Assembly (NCBI GenBank): GCA_031255035.1
Contig: JAIRTI010000093.1
Location: 1-8,129, forward strand
Length of the DNA stretch: 8,129 nt
Reading direction: 5' to 3'
Source of the DNA: Desulfovibrio sp.
GTDB taxonomy: Bacteria > Desulfobacterota > Desulfovibrionia > Desulfovibrionales > Desulfovibrionaceae
In this document: piece after piece, positions 5,373 through 8,129 of the stretch
How the letters are laid out: every line of letters starts with the position of its first letter
Position numbering within the stretch: the stretch's first letter is position 1
Made by a program: the position numbers and the translations under genes
Notes under the pieces: generated by a model
Databases searched by the model: none
What the model was told of the DNA's origin: nothing
Seen by the model: only the letters and a program-made list of their open reading frames with translations

Positions 5373-7058
5373 CTACAGCACCTTGAATACGCGTTCTTCG
5401 TTGCTTTCAGGGTCAATGACGTGCACGGCGCAGGCGATGCAGGGGTCAAAGGAGTGGATGGGGCGCAGGATTTCGACCGGCCGTTTCGGATCGGCGATGG
5501 GCATGCCAACCAGGGCTTCTTCAAAGGGGCCGCCGACGCCGCGGGCGTCGCGGGGGCCCATGTTCCAGGTGGTGGGCACAACGAGCTGGAAGTTGGCGAT
5601 TTTGCCGTCTTCGATATTAATCCAGTGGGAGAGGCCGCCGCGCGGGGCCGTAACAAAGCCGACGCCTTTGGCGGATTTGGGCATTTCCCACTTCTCGGAG
5701 ATCTTGGCCTTTTTGCCTTCTTTGCCGATCTGGTCCTGGAATTCCTTGATCCAGGCGGAGACCTGTGAAGCGATAACCGCGGTTTCCACGCCGCGCGCGG
5801 CCGTACGGCCCAGGGTCGAGAACAGGGCCTCGGGGCCCACGCCCAGGGTCTTGAGCACCATGTCGACAACGGGCTTCACGCCGGCATGCCCTTGGGCATA
5901 GGCGACGAGCATCTGGGCCAGAGGACCGGTTTCACAAGGCTTGTCTTCATAACGCGGGCCCTTGGACCAGGAGTAACGGTCGCCGTCGCCGTGCAGATCG
6001 GTGAACTTGGGCTCGGTCTTGCCTTCGTAGGGATGCGGGGCGTCGGCGCCCGCATACCAACTGTGCGCCACTTCTTCCGTGATCTTGTCCGGGTTGAAGT
6101 CTTTGACGGTGCCGAGATCGCGGCCCCAGATAACGCCGGGCTTGAAGTAGCCGGACTTGAGATCCGCGTCGTTTTTGAAGAATTCGCCGAAGGTGATGAA
6201 GTTGGAGGTGCCGCCGTAGGTGGCCACATCCTTGTACTGCGCCGCGACCGCGAGCAGGTCGGGAATATACACTTCGTTGATGAATTTTACGGTTTCCTGC
6301 TCAAGAGCCAGGAATTCCTTGATCACTTCGGGCTTCAGGGCTTCGTAGCAGGTCACGCCGCCCACGATGAGGAATTGCGGGTGGGGGTTTTTTCCGCCGA
6401 GCAGCGCCATGGCGCGGGCCGCGCGCACTTGCAGGTGCAGGGCTTCGAGGTAGTGGGCCGTGGCGATGAGGTCCAGTTCCGGCTCAAGCACATAGGCCGG
6501 GTGCCCGCCCAGGAAGTAGGCGTTGGTAAAGTGGCCGATCTGGCCGCTTTCGACATAGGACTTCACCTTGGTCTGAACGGCTTTGAGGCTTTCAGTCGTG
6601 GTCTTGCGCGGGGAGATGCTGGAGGCGATCTTGGCGGCCTTGGCCGGGTCGGCCTTGAGCGCGTTGGTCACGTCCACATAGTCCAGCGCGTTCAGGTGGT
6701 AAAAGTGCACCACATGGTCGTGCAGGAACTGGGAAGCCATGACCAGGTTGCGGATCATGGCGGCCAGAGTGGGGATCTGCACGCCCACGGCCGCGTCGAC
6801 GGCGCGGGTGGAGGCGAGGCTGTGCGTGTAGGTACAGACGCCGCAGGCGCGGGCGGTAAAGTGCTGGGCGTCGCGCGGGTCGCGCCCGACAAGGATGTTT
6901 TCCAGGCCACGGAACAGGGTGCCGCAGCTATAGGCCTTGGCAACCTTGCCGGCCTCCACCTCCACTTCGATGCGAAGGTGGCCTTCCAGGCGGGTCACCG
7001 GGTCGACGACGATAGGTCCGCTGAAGGACTCATCAAACTTTGCTTTTATATCTGCCAT
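5373..7058 (-). CDS. hynA: Periplasmic [NiFe] hydrogenase, large (catalytic) subunit
   Basis: The large subunit holds the Ni-Fe(CN)2CO centre that reversibly splits H2. The 561-residue precursor contains VTRLEGH with the conserved Glu (E25), the N-terminal metal motif RACGVCTYTH (C72, C75, H79) and the C-terminal motif DPCIACAVH (C540, C543, H546). Both Ni ligand pairs are cysteine, so this is not the [NiFeSe] type. The last 15 residues after H546 are the extension normally removed by a dedicated protease after Ni insertion. It has no signal peptide; export is expected by hitch-hiking on the Tat signal of the small subunit. The start chosen is ATG at 7058, because GGAGG lies 8 bases upstream; an in-frame ATG at 7073 overlaps that ribosome site and is less likely. 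It lies 30 bases after the small-subunit gene and ends the operon. The names hynA and hynB are used in opposite senses between Desulfovibrio species (hydB in some databases). Confidence 0.96.
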   Translation of the reverse strand: MADIKAKFDESFSGPIVVDPVTRLEGHLRIEVEVEAGKVAKAYSCGTLFRGLENILVGRDPRDAQHFTARACGVCTYTHSLASTRAVDAAVGVQIPTLAAMIRNLVMASQFLHDHVVHFYHLNALDYVDVTNALKADPAKAAKIASSISPRKTTTESLKAVQTKVKSYVESGQIGHFTNAYFLGGHPAYVLEPELDLIATAHYLEALHLQVRAARAMALLGGKNPHPQFLIVGGVTCYEALKPEVIKEFLALEQETVKFINEVYIPDLLAVAAQYKDVATYGGTSNFITFGEFFKNDADLKSGYFKPGVIWGRDLGTVKDFNPDKITEEVAHSWYAGADAPHPYEGKTEPKFTDLHGDGDRYSWSKGPRYEDKPCETGPLAQMLVAYAQGHAGVKPVVDMVLKTLGVGPEALFSTLGRTAARGVETAVIASQVSAWIKEFQDQIGKEGKKAKISEKWEMPKSAKGVGFVTAPRGGLSHWINIEDGKIANFQLVVPTTWNMGPRDARGVGGPFEEALVGMPIADPKRPVEILRPIHSFDPCIACAVHVIDPESNEERVFKVL

Positions 7059-7066
7059 GAGGCGTT

Positions 7067-7071
7067 CCTCC
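7067..7071 (-). promoter_or_regulatory. Ribosome binding site that fixes the large-subunit start
   Basis: GGAGG (minus strand) is 8 bases before the ATG at 7058. The upstream in-frame ATG at 7073-7071 merges into this same motif and has no ribosome site of its own, so the five extra residues of a longer form are probably not made. Confidence 0.8.
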
Positions 7072-7088
7072 ATGATTGGCGGCTGATG

Positions 7089-8066
7089 TTAGCTTTCATA
7101 GAAAGGTGACATTTGATCCCAGAAATTGGGCTCACTGCAACCAATGCAGGGATGCCCAGCCTGGACCGGCCAGTTCGCGCCCGGCTTGTTGTCAAACGAG
7201 TTGAACTTCACGGAGGGACAGTTGTTGTACGTGCTGGGTCCCTTGCAGCCAAGGTTGTAGAGGCACCATCCCTTGCGGGCTTCTTCGGAGTCGAAGGATT
7301 CGGCGAATTCGCCGTTTTCAAAGTGCTTCAGGCGTTCGCACTGTTCGTGAACGGACTTGCCGAAGAACAGTTTCGGGCGGCCCTGATCGTCAAGCTCGGG
7401 AAGGCCGCCGTTGTTCGTCAGGTAGTAAACGATTGTGCCCACGAGGTTCACGGGGTTCGGGGGGCAGCCGGGAATGTTGATGGCCACGACGCCCTTGGAG
7501 CCGTAGCAGTCGTTGATGCCCTTGGCTTCCGTGGGGTTCGGGGCGGCGGCCTGCACGCCGCCGTAAGCGGCGCAGGTGCCGTAGGCGATGACGGCCTTGG
7601 CCTTGGTCAGCACCTTTTCGTTGATTTCGAGCATGGTGTGGTTGCCCACCTTGCCGAAGTTGCCGTTCTGGCCGGTGGGCACGGCCCCTTCAACGATGGC
7701 GATGAAATCGCCGGCGTTGACAGCGTCCCACAGGGCTTTTTCGGCGGCGTCGCCGGCGGCGGCCATGATGGTTTCCTGGTAGACACAGTTGACGGTGTCA
7801 AGCAGCAGCACGTCAATGTAAGGATCGGACGTGCGCAGGAAGGCCTCGGAACAGCCGGTACATTCGGCGTTGTGCAAATACACCACATTGGGGCGCTTGC
7901 CCGCGCCGCCCGTAAGCGCTTTTGCCACCTCGGGAGCGAACGCCGGGCCCATGCCCATGGCGACCGCAACCGCAGTGCAGTATTTAAGGAATTCGCGGCG
8001 GTCAATGCCGCGTTCTTCAAGCCGCTTTTCCACATCATCCCTTGCGAGACCAACGGCAAATCGCAT
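7089..8066 (-). CDS. hynB: Periplasmic [NiFe] hydrogenase, small (Fe-S) subunit, Tat precursor
   Basis: The small subunit carries three Fe-S clusters that wire the NiFe site to the surface, where cytochrome c3 is the usual partner in Desulfovibrio. Of 325 residues, about 50 form a twin-arginine signal, with RREFLK at 23-28, a hydrophobic stretch and a likely cut after AKA (48-50). Proximal [4Fe-4S] ligands are C69 and C72 (ECTGCSE), C165 and C201; distal cluster ligands are H240, C243, C268 and C274; the medial cluster uses C283, C307 and C310 (HPCIGC). Gly at 71 and 170, where oxygen-tolerant enzymes have two extra cysteines, points to a standard oxygen-sensitive enzyme. The start is ATG at 8066, with AAGGAGG 7 bases upstream; an ATG seven codons earlier (8087) would place the ribosome site inside the coding region. 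It is the first gene of a two-gene operon in this window. Called hynB as in D. vulgaris; other species use hynA or hydA. Confidence 0.96.
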   Translation of the reverse strand: MRFAVGLARDDVEKRLEERGIDRREFLKYCTAVAVAMGMGPAFAPEVAKALTGGAGKRPNVVYLHNAECTGCSEAFLRTSDPYIDVLLLDTVNCVYQETIMAAAGDAAEKALWDAVNAGDFIAIVEGAVPTGQNGNFGKVGNHTMLEINEKVLTKAKAVIAYGTCAAYGGVQAAAPNPTEAKGINDCYGSKGVVAINIPGCPPNPVNLVGTIVYYLTNNGGLPELDDQGRPKLFFGKSVHEQCERLKHFENGEFAESFDSEEARKGWCLYNLGCKGPSTYNNCPSVKFNSFDNKPGANWPVQAGHPCIGCSEPNFWDQMSPFYES

Positions 8067-8129
8067 TATCAAGCCTCCTTGTGTCATGCGCCATCTTCGG
8101 CTGCGTGAGGAGAAAGACGTTGGAGAAAA
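8067..8129 (-). promoter_or_regulatory. Hydrogenase operon leader with AAGGAGG ribosome site
   Basis: The minus strand holds AAGGAGG at 8080-8074, ideally placed 7 bases before the small-subunit ATG, which decides the start. The other bases up to the window edge show no clear -35/-10 pair, operator or gene end, so the operon promoter must lie outside the window or be non-canonical. Confidence 0.75.

Noticed and set aside
5373..7058. Selenocysteine ([NiFeSe]) hydrogenase
   Set aside because: The C-terminal motif is DPCxxC with ordinary cysteine codons and no in-frame TGA.
5886..7109. Long plus-strand open frame of 407 codons opposite the hydrogenase large subunit
   Set aside because: It lies exactly antisense to a gene with all catalytic motifs. 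Its composition is typical of a shadow frame in GC-rich DNA, and no family is recognisable.
7113..8108. Long plus-strand open frame of 331 codons opposite the hydrogenase small subunit
   Set aside because: Antisense shadow of a fully motif-supported gene; rich in Gly, Val and Ala repeats of no known family.

Overview
The window comes from a bacterial chromosome that looks like the Desulfovibrio group (sulfate-reducing Desulfobacterota). The best evidence is the hydrogenase pair at the right end: a Tat-exported small subunit and a Cys-type large subunit of the periplasmic group 1 [NiFe] hydrogenase, with wording throughout that matches Desulfovibrio enzymes. The dnaA-dnaN-gyrB block is also of the type seen in that group. 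The species cannot be fixed from the sequence alone.

Every supported gene reads right to left (minus strand). In transcription order they are: the hydrogenase small subunit (8066-7089) and large subunit (7058-5373), closed by a strong UUCG-capped terminator (5360-5332); a 434-residue HD-domain phosphohydrolase of the YfbR/HD_3 type (5325-4021); a 207-bp AT-rich gap with a 21-bp perfect palindrome and a candidate dnaA promoter; dnaA (3813-2488); a 137-bp gap rich in RNA-hairpin potential; dnaN (2350-1199); and gyrB (1199 to beyond the left edge), which overlaps the dnaN stop by one base. Almost all the long plus-strand reading frames are antisense shadows of these genes.

Functionally the window joins two modules. 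The right module oxidises or produces H2 in the periplasm, probably exchanging electrons with cytochrome c3. The left module is the replication-initiation cluster: the initiator DnaA, the sliding clamp and the gyrase ATPase subunit. Between them lies a predicted HD-family nucleotide phosphohydrolase that keeps the residues expected for 5'-deoxynucleotidase chemistry. It also carries a second, degenerate copy of the same fold at its N-terminus. Its position directly upstream of dnaA makes a role in nucleotide pools or replication conceivable, but that is inference.

No clear novel multi-gene system (defence, mobile element, CRISPR) is visible. The points most worth a second look are the mutually exclusive RNA pairings in the dnaA-dnaN gap, the palindrome upstream of dnaA, the duplicated HD protein, and the terminator that ends 6 bases before that protein's start codon.
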